Source: Plantago elongata
Lineage: Eukaryota > Streptophyta > Magnoliopsida > Lamiales > Plantaginaceae
DNA length: 59,468 nucleotides
Direction of reading: 5' to 3'
NCBI GenBank assembly: GCA_036897095.1
Contig: JAYMSP010000301.1
Coordinates: forward strand, 1-59,468
The translations under genes were made by a program, and so were the position numbers. Position 1 is the first letter of the stretch; each line of letters opens with the position of its first letter. Of this stretch, positions 25,005 to 37,105 are shown in pieces. The notes under the pieces are model-generated. The model had not been told where the DNA came from and ran no database searches. It saw only the letters and a list, made by a program, of their open reading frames with translations.

Positions 25005-28000
25005 ATGAAGCAGCTACCGTTTATGGCAGTTGTCTGTACAGTGATGTTATACATTATATATAGGACCACAAATTATCAGTATCAACAGACAGAGGTATGA
25101 TAGAATGTTTGTTGAAGAACTTTGGCTGTTCTCAAGTGAATGGGAGAACCCAAAATAATAAGATAAATAATCGTTGTATTGTAGTCTCAATCTCATAATC
25201 ATTATAATTATTTTAGTAGGAAGTCGTTGTCCATAACAATCGTTTTCACTTTGTCCCTTTTTCTCAGATGGACTCGAAATTGAATCCTTTGTTCGATACA
25301 TTAAGGGTAAGTTTCAGAGTGATTTATTGTTAAACTACTTTTCATCTTTCATACATGTTCCTCGTATCTTCCTCAACCGAAATGAGACATTTGTGTGCCT
25401 TGCTCAAGATGTTTCCTTAATATTCTGAAACAGGACTCTGGCGTGGATAGAACGAATTTGAATAGTTTGCCTCGAGGCATCATTGCTGCGAGGTCAGACT
25501 TGGAGCTTAAGCCTTTGTGGTCAACTAGTAGTTCTAGGTTAAAGGTAGATATGGAGCTTCCTTCTTGTGCTTTATCTAGATATCAGTTTTTTGCCTTTTC
25601 CTCAGTCTGTAGACTTTATCCAATCTCGTTTGACGAGTTTTGCATGGCTGTCCTGCCTTTGTTGACTTGTGGTGCATCAGTAATAATATAGTCTATAATA
25701 TGCATTACTCTGAATTTTCAGGTCAATCTACAAAGTTCTAGTAATTTATTAGCAATGCCTGTTGGAATTAAACAAAAGCATAACGTTGATACTATCGTTC
25801 AGAAGGTACAACTTTGATCAAAATTCACATGCTAGATTAAAATAATTTCCAATAGATAACACACTCTTGACTCAATTGTTTTTGTCCAGTTTGTTGCAGA
25901 GAATTTTACAGTTATTCTGTTCCATTATGATGGCAACGTTGATGGGTGGTTTGACCTGGAGTGGAGCAGTGAAGCTATACATATAGTGGCTCACAACCAA
26001 ACAAAATGGTAAGATGAAGATCTATAGCTGGCTGTAGGACATTTCGGAAAAATATACTTGAGTTTCGATAATATTAGCAACTTAATGTGACATTTAAGGA
26101 AGCTTGACCTCTGTAATTGACATGCACAAGGATCCGGTGGTTTCTTTTGGTCTAGAGTGCATGTTTAAAGCAAAAGAACAGCGTTGCTCCTGGAGTAGCC
26201 TGGTCTGTCTGTGATAGCTGAAATGGGGCAGTCTTTTCCATGAAATTTCACTTGTGATCTTTGGTTATACACTTGCAGCTTTGTTTGCCTAAAATTCCCG
26301 GCTATGAAGGATAGGTTATTCAGTTAAATCATTAAACTGAATACCAAGTTTAGATAATGCTCATAGACCAGTCATTAGTTCAATGATGCGTATTTTCTTG
26401 CTATGTGGTTAGAATCTCAATTTTTAATCTATTACTTTTCCTTGTTCAGGTGGTTTGCAAAACGCTTTTTACACCCATCTATTGTGTCTATTTATGACTA
26501 CATTTTCCTCTGGGATGAAGATCTGGGGGTCGAGAACTTTCATCCTGGAAGGTATGGCTCCCTCGCCACATGGCATGTTATCTCTGGAGATAAATTCTGT
26601 ACTTTTTCTCCCTTGGGTTTCTAAGTAGTCTTCACATTCCAAATATTCACCTCAAATTGTTATCGTCTCACGTGACTTCCATTAGTTATTTGGATCAATC
26701 CTTAAAAAGAGTGTTTTTTTTTTTTGTGGAGCGCTAATGCATATATATGGCTTCTTCATTTGAAATCGCATCCACTGTGTTCTGTGTACCCTCCCCCAGA
26801 CTTTAATTACTCTAAACCGAATTCAGGACAAGGTTTCTTTGCAATTGTTTAGCCATTTAATGTTTAAAGCTGAGAAAGTACAAGCTCTACAATCACATGC
26901 TTGGGCTTTTCATTCACAGGGATTACCTTTTCCTAGCAGAACATATTCTCATATGTCCAGTTTCTGTTTCTACCAGGTATCTGGAAATTGTAAAATCTGA
27001 AGGACTTGAAATATCTCAGCCAGCTTTGGACCCAAACTCAACTGGCATTCATCACAGGATCACAATAAGAAACAGGATGAAGCAATTTCACAGGTTGGTC
27101 ATGAGAAATATATGTGATTTGTAACAATTTCCATGAACAAAATGTTTCCATAATCCCGTATTTTGTTGATTCACACAGGAGAGTCTATGATATTAGAGGC
27201 AGTGTCAAGTGTTCTGACGATAGCGAAGGACCGCCATGCACTGGGTGAGTTATCATTCTTACATGTTACATTTTTCTTACTCCTTTGACTGTTCTTGTCA
27301 AACTGGAGAATATAGACCAGTCTGTATCTTTTAAATTATAATTTGAGCAAAAGTGACCTAATTAGAATAATAAAAGGATACTGATTCAGTATCTTTAGGC
27401 TCAGGTTCTCTTAGCAACTATCTGAAAAATGGAAAAAAAAACAGCTTATGTTACCATTCCCTCAAAGGCAGCTGTGTTTATCTATCATGAATTATGTCAT
27501 TGTCTATCCAGATCGGTATTACTTGCTAATCACTTCAATTTTCTAGGTTTGTGGAAGGAATGGCCCCTGTATTTTCAAGATCAGCATGGTACTGTGCTTG
27601 GCATTTGATACAGGTACTTTCAGTGCTCCAATCTCTGTTTAGTCAAGTGTGTTTTAGTTATGAAGTAGAAATTACGGTATAGCTGAGCAAGACCAGCCGT
27701 AATCCAAGTGTAGTGTATTATTATTCATCTCATCTTCCACGTATAAAGCTCACAGAAGATAACTTTTTCTTTTTTGGTCAGAATGATCTTGTTCATGGAT
27801 GGGGTATGGACATGAAACTTGGCTATTGTGCACAGGTAGGAATAATTTCTCAATACTTGTCCGCGTGCGCATGCCCTATTATCTGAGACTGATAGAATAT
27901 TGCCTTATTAATCCTTAATTACTATAATATGAAGTGTATCCATTCTGCCTAACTCCATTTTCACCAATTACTTAAATCGTCAACATGACACTTGACACTT

Positions 28001-29669
28001 GTTTCCACAAACCATGAGTATCCCTTTTAAACTATCGTCGAATGGTGTTTAAATGTTTTCCTTTAAATGGCTTACAGACAATATCATCTGTTGTATTGGG
28101 TATTGTGTATTGTGTAGGGAGATCGCACAAGAAAGGTCGGAGTAGTGGATAGTGAATATGTTGTTCATCAAAGTATACAAACATTGGGTGGTCCATCAGC
28201 AGAAAAGGTAAGCATTTGCCCAGTATATTGTATTAGTGTACACCGTATAACTGCATCTGTTATAGGTGATGTGACTTATCTCATCCCAACATAAGAAGTA
28301 TGCTTCCTGACCATGAATGACTACTTAGCCTGCCAGAGTTTCACCCCTGAAGTTCATCCTATTTGCTTATTTTTCTTTGAAAAATGAAGAATAATTGATA
28401 CACGCTCTGAAGTTTCATACATCCTTAAATGACAATATAGTACTCGTCTTCTCTGGAAAATAAAAACATTGCGTAATTACTTTAAGTGGGTACCAGCTCT
28501 TCAAACTTCAGCGAGAGTAAGCAATTTTGAAGTATCAGGTGCCCTTGCAATTACTTGCCGTGCAACTATGAATTATATTTTGTTTCAGTTGGCCCCTAAA
28601 ATTCCATTTATTGCACTTGTCAAGTGGGTAATGTACGAGTTAAACTGCACTCTCAATGTCGTAATCATCTTATTCTTGTGTCTCGTTATAATCTGCTGCA
28701 CAGTACTTAGTCTAATTGGCTCTGCTCAGTTGTTGAAAACTCATTTCATTTAAGTGCAAAATTGGGTTCACTTTTTGTTGACATATTCATGAGATTATAA
28801 AAGACCTTATGATTATGCCAACTTATCAAATTGTAAATAGTTTTGCTGATCCAAGTATATTGTGTTTGATCACTGTGCAGGTTTCACATTCTGAAGACAC
28901 GGAGAAGGTATGGCTTCCATTTATTGTACTAGTTGATTCGATTTGTTCTCTAGTTTTCTCCTGACTTTCTTCTTCTAGGAAATTGAAGTTCACTGATAAT
29001 TATCTTGTTGCCTTTGCCTTTTCCATTGCTGATCTTCTCTATCTTGCAGAAGCATGGGCCACACACTGTCGATGTGAGATCAGAGGTAAGAAATAGTCTG
29101 CTCTTCTTTTTCCTGTTGTGTTTAAGCATGCAAGTTGTGTGTTGATAGTACCTCAGAATTTAGGATCTATGCTTATCCTATGAAACTTGTATAGATATTC
29201 ACAAAGCCGTAAATATACTGCTTGTTTCTGCCACTATGTAATACTCATGTGGTTATAAGTCGGTGTAAACTTTCAATGGAACGGAAGTAACCACAAAATC
29301 CGAAGTGTATATACATATCATCTGAGACTATAGCGTACTTGCATTCTCTTCTCACATGGCCAGATAGTCAAAATGTTGCAGTCTGGCAAACACAGATGGC
29401 CTTAAGAGCAAAAACCTTGAACTGCTAAATATGATCACTGCAGTCTGGAGGCCAGAAAAATCATGAATGCTGAATTAAACATAACTAATTCCCGGCGTTG
29501 TTTTGAATTGGCCTTGCAGATAAGGAGACAATCGACAGTAGAGCTCCGAAAATTCAGGAAACGGTGGCAACAAGCAGTGGAGAAAGATAAGGATTGGGTG
29601 GATCCATTCCCTCCAACTCGAAGACGGCGCGAGAGACCCAGCCAAAGACTCCGTACTTCGAAGACTTGA
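25005..29669 (+). CDS. DUF707 protein (plant Golgi-type putative glycosyltransferase-like)
   Basis: Coding exons: 25005-25094, 25268-25306, 25434-25544, 25722-25805, 25890-26008, 26450-26551, 26977-27093, 27179-27244, 27547-27613, 27782-27835, 28118-28207, 28881-28907, 29050-29085 and 29520-29669. These sum to 1152 nt, 383 residues, with all junctions GT-AG and in phase. The N-terminus has a short type-II signal anchor (FMAVVCTVMLYIIY at about residues 6-19). The luminal DUF707 domain follows: LPRGIIAARSDLELKPLW, VDTIVQKFVAENFTVILFHYDG, KWWFAKRFLHPSIV, DYIFLWDEDLGVENFHPGR, FVEGMAPVFSRSAWYCAWHL, DLVHGWGMDMKLGYCAQGDR. The DED-type acidic cluster in FLWDEDLG resembles a metal-binding DXD element, and the fold is thought to be glycosyltransferase-like; no reaction is established. 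The older label 'lysine-ketoglutarate reductase trans-splicing' is a database name, not a demonstrated activity. The C-terminus is basic (RRRRERPSQR). An out-of-frame ATG at 24992 lies 13 bases upstream. Confidence 0.9.
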
Positions 29670-31589
29670 TATGGATATTTACTTGGGGGGATAGATGGAT
29701 ACACCATACTGTAATTGATTTCTATAGTATGTCAGGGCAAATCACAGTATTATTTAATTTTTTGGACTAGTCCCCACAATTCTGTGTTTGCCTGGGCAAG
29801 TGAACTTTGTCCTTGTCTATAGTTCTTGATAGGGGTCAATTCTTTTCACATTTTGGCTGAGATGAACGGATGTAGGTTTACTTGTAAAAGCAGACAGACA
29901 GAAATTGATTTAAAGTAGGGTGATAGTACTAGTTTTACTCAATATTTTGAATCTTGGTGTCCTTCATGTGATAAAAAAGAACGAAACAAATATTCCATCC
30001 GGTTTTGGTATAGAGTTAAAAATCACCTGGAACGGCTAGAGACTGAAAAATAACCATTACCAGCGTATTATGTTAAAAAGTTACAACAATCCATTCCGGC
30101 TCATCGTACTTTATATCTTAAAATGTGAAAAAAAAATAGATTTTCTTTACCAAGTATGTGAATAAGCATGTACCGACTCATGCTAAATGGTTATAGATTT
30201 TTTTAATTATGAACTGATTGATATAAAATTTGAGTGAATTTTTTTAATTAAATTTGAATTTTTTTTAACATAATGTTTGATTTGAGTTTAAAAATGATCG
30301 CTGGCATTAGACTTTGAGAGTACTAAAAATTCAATACAACGGCGTGAATCTTATTTCCCTCTTAGAAAGCTCATGTGTCTTGATCATTGACTTGCGCCAA
30401 GATTACTAGTAGGTCTTAGATTTGCATCCTGCACAACCAACCAAAATGTCACTAGCCTACACCGTCACTGTCTTGTTTCCTACTTGAGTAGTTGTATTAG
30501 TCGAAACGGATTCGGTCCTTGACTAAGCATACTCTCAAATAAATCGATCATTGTCAATTGGTCGGGTTGGACATCAAATATTTATGCTCAAATGGGCTAA
30601 TATTACAGTACTACCTTCAATAGAAAATATGAAAAAGTTCATCGTACGATAAGTTAAACCTAAATAGAGTAGGTTGGCATTCTTACCTTTCGATCCACTT
30701 CATTTGTAAATTTAAACCTTTTTGGAGAAAAATCACTCAGTTAACAACTGCCGCTATAACCAGTATGCTATAATTGAAGAGATAAAAAGCAAATTGTCTG
30801 ATTCTTATCGGATTAATAAAGGAATTTCTTAATAAAGAAGGACAAAAGAAAAAGAAAGAAAAGCAAAAGATTAGAAAGTCGTTTATTTCAAAGCTCCTCA
30901 TATTAGCAAATTGCAATTACTACCACCTACTCTTGATGAATTACAAAGAGCCTTCTAGCTTTCTAGAAAGCTCCACTAGACATTTTATTTACAAGTTTCT
31001 CAACTCCTCAACATAAATTCTCATTTTCAAACTAAACTTCATCAATTCAATTTAAGTCCAAACTTCAACAACTCCTAAATTAACACTTATTACATAAAGT
31101 ATGAATTAAATATTTATCAGTTAATCTTTAAATATTAATACTACATATAATATGTACTATAATTTTTAATAAGTAGGAATATATATTTCATCCACCTCAG
31201 TCTTAACTCCCTATCAAATAATTTTTAAATGTCAAATAGTCTAGAATGTATGATGAGTTGAGATTGTGACGAATTATAACGGAATGCGAAAATTTAAAAT
31301 TGAGATGGAGAATCAATTTCCATCGACCTATTATTGGTGAGGTTGTTTGCAAATTAAGAGAATAGAAAGGAAGGTATGCAATAGTCACAACTCACACGCA
31401 CCTTGGCAAGAGACAGACAGGTCCCCACAAAGCAAGAGAATCGTTTTCTTCAACATTTGAATCCAAAATTGGTGCTTCTTCTTAAGATAAATAAAAAAAT
31501 TCCCAGATAGTAGTACAATTTATTATCAAAACTTTACCTGTTTAGATCTCTATCTTCTTCTTCTTCTTAGTTCTACTTCTGTGAACAAG
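29670..31589. other. Intergenic, with a dispersed repeat fragment
   Basis: Contains the 3' UTR of the DUF707 gene, the second copy of a dispersed repeat at about 30236-30300, and the SCAMP promoter and leader (pyrimidine-rich TCTTCTTCTTCTTC just before the ATG). No gene is supported. Confidence 0.5.
30236..30300. repeat. Dispersed repeat, copy 2
   Basis: Second copy of the repeat seen near 22166-22230, sharing GAATTTTTTTTAACA and GATTTGAGT words in the same order and orientation. Confidence 0.5.
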
Positions 31590-34500
31590 ATGGCTGGCCG
31601 TTACGATCCCAATCCCTTCGAAGAGGAAGAAGAAGTTAATCCTTTTGCTGTAAGTTCACTGCACTAACTTTTTACTATTAGGTTTCAGCTGTTGTACTAC
31701 TCTTTTTCACTTTTTGTTTCATGAATGTTGGTATATGTATGTGCGTTGAGTAGTGTAGAGTTTGAATCGACTGAAATTTGTGGTTTCGGAGTTGCAAGGT
31801 AACTTTGGTTGGCTAAGGCTTGATCTAGTATAGATTTGTATGGAATTCTTATATTTGAGCTTTTCCTAAAGGATTAGATTCTTGTTTTCGATAGTGTAGT
31901 GTATTAGGATGCTTTCCTATAGGATTTGTGAAATTCGTTTGAGAATGTAACTGTTTGTTTAGTACACAAGTGGGTGAATGTTCTGGAATTGAAATGATTC
32001 AGTCTCTTTGGAGTGTGATTACGGAGGCAACATACTGAGTCGGATGGAATTAAGCTGGTTTGTGCTCTATTTGATCAGTGACTTGAACTTGTGGGGAAGT
32101 AGACTTCTGAAAAGTTGATTCAGATTTTTTGTTAATTATTGGTTCTGTCTATTTTATTAGGATTGAGAGGAGGAATTATAGTTTCTGTTATTGTTGTAAT
32201 TTTAGTAGAAGGGAGGTATGCAGTAAAGGTTGTAAGCCTAATCATGTCTAGAAGTGTATTGAGAGTTGTTTATGTTTATGTATGAGTCCATGGTGATCTT
32301 ATTCTCTTTCTTACTTGATTTTAGGAGAGATCCTTTATGTGCATTTGGTGTCGAGAAGTTGTTTAGACTTTGGACGTGGATGTTGACATGTTCAGTATTG
32401 CGTTAGTTCATAAACAAACAAGTTTGGGTTATGATGTTGCTTCTTTTGCATATTATAGAACTATGAAACTGAATCAATAGTTGCATTGGTGAAAAGATAG
32501 AACTAGATAGTAGTATTGCATTAGCAAGGATGTAGCTCAACAATGCTGGAGTTAGCTCTGCAGACTTTTCTGTGTAAGTTAGGAGATACTGTGTGCACCA
32601 GCTGACACTGATGTTTTCCTAAATTCAGGATGGAGGGTCTAAAGCAAAAGCAGGTGGGCAATCCAAATTTGGTGGAGGTCCATTTTATACAACAGTGAGT
32701 GGCTTCTCTTCCTACTTGTGAGAAAGAGATAGTGATGCAATTCGAGTATTTAAGTTGGAGCAGATTATAACTATCTTCATGTATAATGTTTTACGGAAAT
32801 GGGTTATCCAGAAGACCAGAACTGTCACTTAACTTGTTGCTTGGTTATTCGTGGCCCTAATTTGAGCTTCTATCCCAATTTGGTGCACCCAAGATATGAT
32901 TCAGAAAACTTGTTAAGTATCATGAACTCAAATAATTCCGAACCTGCTAAATAGATACCTACCTGCTGGAATTTTCCATGGCCTGCTTACAGGATCTGAA
33001 CTTTCTGTACCGTCGACTAATTCCTAAGTGCAATCTCTTTTTTCTTTTTTGCCAGACTGGGAGTGTTCCACCTGCTGCAAATTCAAGGCTTGCTCCTCTT
33101 CCTCCTGAACCTGCCGACTTTTATAATCCCACAGCTTCTGTTGACATCCCCCTCGGAGGTTCTGGGGTATAGCTATATACATCCTCTTGTTCTTAGTTAA
33201 ACTTCAGTTTCTTTTTTCTTTACAAGGCTTTATCACTTGTATTGTTAATGAGAATATACATCTCAGTAAACCTTTCCTGACTTTGTCAAAGCGTTTGTAG
33301 CCGAGTGGCAAGCTGAGACACCCGTAACCATGAGGTCACGGGTTTGATTCCCCAAAAATGGGTGATTATATTCTCTGAATAGAGATTGGTGGTGATTTGC
33401 ATCTAGAATCGATTGATAAATTCGTCTTGTTCAACAATTGTAATTGTAATGCTATATTTCATGTTAATTAATTAAAAAAAAAAACCTTTCCTGACTGGAG
33501 TTGTGATATCAGCATTTGATTTCCAACATATTTCAAATATAGGATTTGAAAAGCAGAGAGAGGGAACTGCAGGCCAAAGAAGCTGAATTGAAACGGAGGG
33601 AACAGGTATTCATCACAATTATCCTTTATCTGCTGTTTTTAAACTGTTCTGCTTTTCACAGGCCAATCTGTTACATAAGCCATCTTTTCTGTGAAAATAT
33701 ATGCTGATAAGTTCATTTGTTATTTCCTATTAATGATATACTGTGGCATTTCTTATGAGGCTACTTTTTTTGTTAATGTTCATGTTACCATGTTTATCAC
33801 TTAAAACTTAAAAGTATGAGGCGGTGTCATTCATTGAAATAATCTGTTATGTTGTATAAGAGTTGAAATTTTCTCTTTACGTGATTCTTGTCAAAAAAGA
33901 AAAGAAAAGTATGTGCATGAAAACTATGAAAATCAATGAAGAAAGTCATACCCAGAGAGTAATGAGGATGCAGGTGCAAGTGCCTTCCTATTGGTCAATA
34001 ACTGACCAGATGAAGAATGTTAGGTTCAATTTGGGTGTTACAAGAATAGTCTAGAGAAGGTATGCTTGAATAACTTATGAACCAGAAGATTCCTACATTA
34101 CTCATAGATGTGTTAAGATTAATGTATAGTCAAACAAAGTTAAAAAAAACCCAACAAAAATCGAATGATATAGCAGTGCCCGAGATAGTGACTTATGCGT
34201 AATGAAAATTTTAATTGCTGTTTAAGATCTACAGTACTTGGATTGGAAGTGAATGAATCACATTTTGCTCCCTGAAAACAGTTTCTAATTTGTATTGTAT
34301 TATTGATGATGCCCTGTAGGAAGTTAAGCGCAAAGAAGATGCTGCTGCACGAGGTACTTTTTTCTACTCTCACTGGATCTTATTATCACCTATATAATGA
34401 AATGAGCCCCCCCCCCCCCCCCCCCCTAATTTCCTCAGGGGGGACTTTTCAATTCTTGTTCTTACCAGAAATCTTTTGTTCCATTTCCTTTCCTACCCAG

Positions 34501-37105
34501 CTGGTATCGTTCTTGAAGAGAAAAACTGGCCTCCGTTCTTTCCTATAATACATCATGATATAGCAGATGAAATACCAATTCATCTGCAGAAGCTGCAGTA
34601 TGTTGCATTTACAACCTTTTTGGGTAAGCTGAAGTTTCTTGGGTGTTTTTAAGTACTACATTCAAATTCAATTTTAAGTTGGGATTTAACCCCTGTTTTA
34701 TCTGTCAATTTATTGCATTGATTTTTCTTGTTATAATGCTCGAGTAATGGAAGGTAGAAATTTTGATGCCTGGCCTCATCTTATGCATGAAACCTACAAT
34801 TTGTAGAGTTATAATTTTGTTGCACTAATACCATGAAGTAAGAGTTTGCTTTATATCTTCTTTTCAAACTAGCCAGCTCTGGTTTCATCATCATTTGATG
34901 TTCCAGACTGTTTTTCTCCACTGAGTTGGGGCTCAACCAATTAAGAATTTATTATTTTCCTAGCTCTTTAATTTTTTTACATATCAAGCATGCTACTAAT
35001 GATTATGTACTATGTTTATCAGGACTCGGCTTTTGCCTTTTGTGGAATCTCGTTGCTGTGACTACTGCATGGATTAGACATGGAGGTTTGTATTAAATTA
35101 CTATCATCAGTCTGCCTATTTATTTATCTTCCGATCCAATTTTCCTAACTTTAGATCCATCTCTAGATGCAAAGATTTGGTTTCTTGCTATCATCTACCT
35201 CATATCAGGGATTCCTGGGGCCTATGTGTTGTGGTATCGCCCACTCTACCGTGCATTTAGGTATGTTTTACATCCAGAAACATAATGTACATACTTTTTC
35301 TTGAAAGTGGAGAAGATTAATTGGGTGATTATAATTCTGTACTTCGTCCTGATAAACTTCCGATTTGATTTCTGTTGACTTTCCTAACCTCAATCTAACT
35401 AAATTAATTTTGTTAACATAATTAAAAAATATAATATTAAAGTATAACCGCTGTTGTACTTTATGATACACAATCTTCTTAATTATTTTTCCTATATGAT
35501 GTAAGATTAATTTGCGAATTGAAACGGACCTTAAAAAAAGTAAACAAAAACAAATGGGAAGTTTTGACTGGGGCGGAGCACTGAGCAAGTACAACAGAAA
35601 TTTGTTATTCAATCAGTTGACAGTAGTATTGAGAATGTAAGAATGGTTCCCTGTCTTTATTAAGTTTGACTTGACTTGTATGTACACTTTCAGGACTGAG
35701 AGTGCTATGACATTTACACGGTTTTTCTTGTTTTACTTGGTAAGTGCCTTTAGACTGTGTTCTCTTCAACTGAAAATCACTTCAGTCCAATTCAGCTCGG
35801 CTTAGTTATAATTTATACCTTATTCAGTTCAGTTAAATTCAGTTCAGTTTCTTGTCTTGGATTTTATGTTCCCTACCTAACATAGTATTAACACATTTAT
35901 TGAATGATTTCAGATTCACATTCTCTTTTGTATCTTTGCTGCTATTGCACCTCCTGTTTTTTTCAGAGGAAAATCCCTGGCGTAAGTTCTTGCTTTACTT
36001 CCTTGGATATTTTGATACGAAGTACTCCCTCCGTCCCGGTTTGGAAGTCCTGCGGGACCGGGTACAAGTTTTAAGAAAAAAGTGATAAAGTAGGATTGAA
36101 GTAATTAAGTATGAATGTGATTGGATAAAGTAGGAGAAATAGTGAATAAAGTATGAGTCAAAATGTATAAAGTGTGAGAGATATTTTCTATTTAAGGAAA
36201 TGGGACTTCCAATTCAGTACAACCCAAAATGGAAAGCGGGACGTCCGACTCGGGACGGAGGGAATATAATTTTAATGATCTTGACCAGTTTTGAGTTGAC
36301 AACTCTGCTTGATATTGATATTTCTTGGGTGTGTATTAACAGGGGTATTCTGCCAGCATTTGATCTCATAGGCAATCATGTTCTAGTTGGGGTAAGTTAC
36401 AGGATCCTTAAAGATTATAGTTGCCCTAGTACTGCTAATGTGCCAGGGCCCAGGATATCTACAAATCACAAAATGTTTATTTAGTGAGCTTGCAGTTGTG
36501 TTTCCCAACTAGATGCAGCATCTAGTTTACTTTGGCAAAAACAGCTCCAAGCTACTGTTCACTAAAGTTTCAGGCTCTCAGCTGTTAGAAGCTGGAGAGC
36601 TAAAGTTGTTTTTTTTTAATAATCGCCATCTTCTCATAGTAAACTATTTTTGTTTTTGAAACTTGAAGTACTGCTAAAAGTGCCCTTATTGTTGTGGCAA
36701 CCAACTCGTAGATTTGTCCATTATGCATCGGATCTTACGTTTCAGCACAAGACACTGGAATTTTTACAATACCTAATACATTAAGTACTTTTTTGTGTGG
36801 CTGCCTGAAGAACAGACTATACCTTTTAAGCCGACATTTTTGTATTTGATTAAACAGGTTTTCTACTTCATTGGGTTTGGACTTTTCTGTCTCGAATCGG
36901 TTCTCAGTATTTGGGTTATACAGGTTAATTACCCTCTCCACCTAACCAGTATGTATGATATTACAACTTTTTCTAATGGACAATGACAAATGTTTTCCCA
37001 ATCATTTTCATCCTGCAGCAAGTATACATGTATTTCCGAGGCAGTGGCAAAGCAGCAGAGATGAAACGCGAAGCTGCAAGAGGAGCTCTCAGAGCAGCCA
37101 TATAA
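31590..37105 (+). CDS. Secretory carrier-associated membrane protein (SCAMP)
   Basis: Thirteen exons: 31590-31649, 32629-32694, 33056-33166, 33543-33605, 34320-34353, 34501-34623, 35023-35085, 35167-35260, 35694-35739, 35914-35981, 36343-36391, 36858-36923 and 37019-37105. They total 930 nt, 309 residues, all GT-AG and in phase. The N-terminus carries NPF endocytic motifs ([15 protein letters not shown] and VNPFA), then a coiled coil at about residues 80-112 ([20 protein letters not shown]). Four membrane spans follow: [57 protein letters not shown] and [20 protein letters not shown]. The tail is short and basic. This is the canonical SCAMP layout, a tetraspan protein cycling between trans-Golgi network and plasma membrane. 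Its introns hold a SINE, a Stowaway MITE and a poly-C run, none interrupting coding sequence. Confidence 0.95.
33283..33481 (+). mobile_element. Complete tRNA-derived SINE with a 15-bp target-site duplication
   Basis: About 199 bp in SCAMP intron 3. The 5' head has a pol III A box (TAGCCGAGTGGC, 33299-33310) and a B box (GGGTTTGATTCCC) about 35 bases downstream. The element ends in an A-rich tail (TTAATTAATTAAAAAAA). It is flanked on both sides by the identical 15 bases AAACCTTTCCTGACT, at 33268-33282 and 33482-33496, a perfect target-site duplication. Together these diagnose an intact, fairly recent SINE insertion in the sense orientation. The A/B boxes show a tRNA origin; the parent tRNA was not assigned. 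Confidence 0.88.
34407..34426. repeat. 20-base poly-C run in a short SCAMP intron
   Basis: Uninterrupted run of 20 C inside the 147-base intron 34354-34500. The complementary G run could form a quadruplex and the C run an i-motif. Run length is likely polymorphic and could also be affected by sequencing or assembly error. Confidence 0.8.
36025..36264. mobile_element. Stowaway-type MITE (Tc1/mariner group), 240 bp
   Basis: Terminal inverted repeats CTCCCTCCGTCCCG at the left and its complement (CGGGACGGAGGGA) at the right, flanked by TA on both sides (36023-36024 and 36265-36266), are the Stowaway signature. The one terminal mismatch (C versus T) suggests modest age. It sits in the SCAMP intron 35982-36342 without touching the splice sites. 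Non-autonomous, with no coding capacity. Confidence 0.88.

Noticed and set aside
36200..36484. 94-codon open frame crossing the Stowaway MITE and a SCAMP exon
   Set aside because: It reads through a MITE terminus, an intron and the exon 36343-36391. Only the exon part is real coding sequence.
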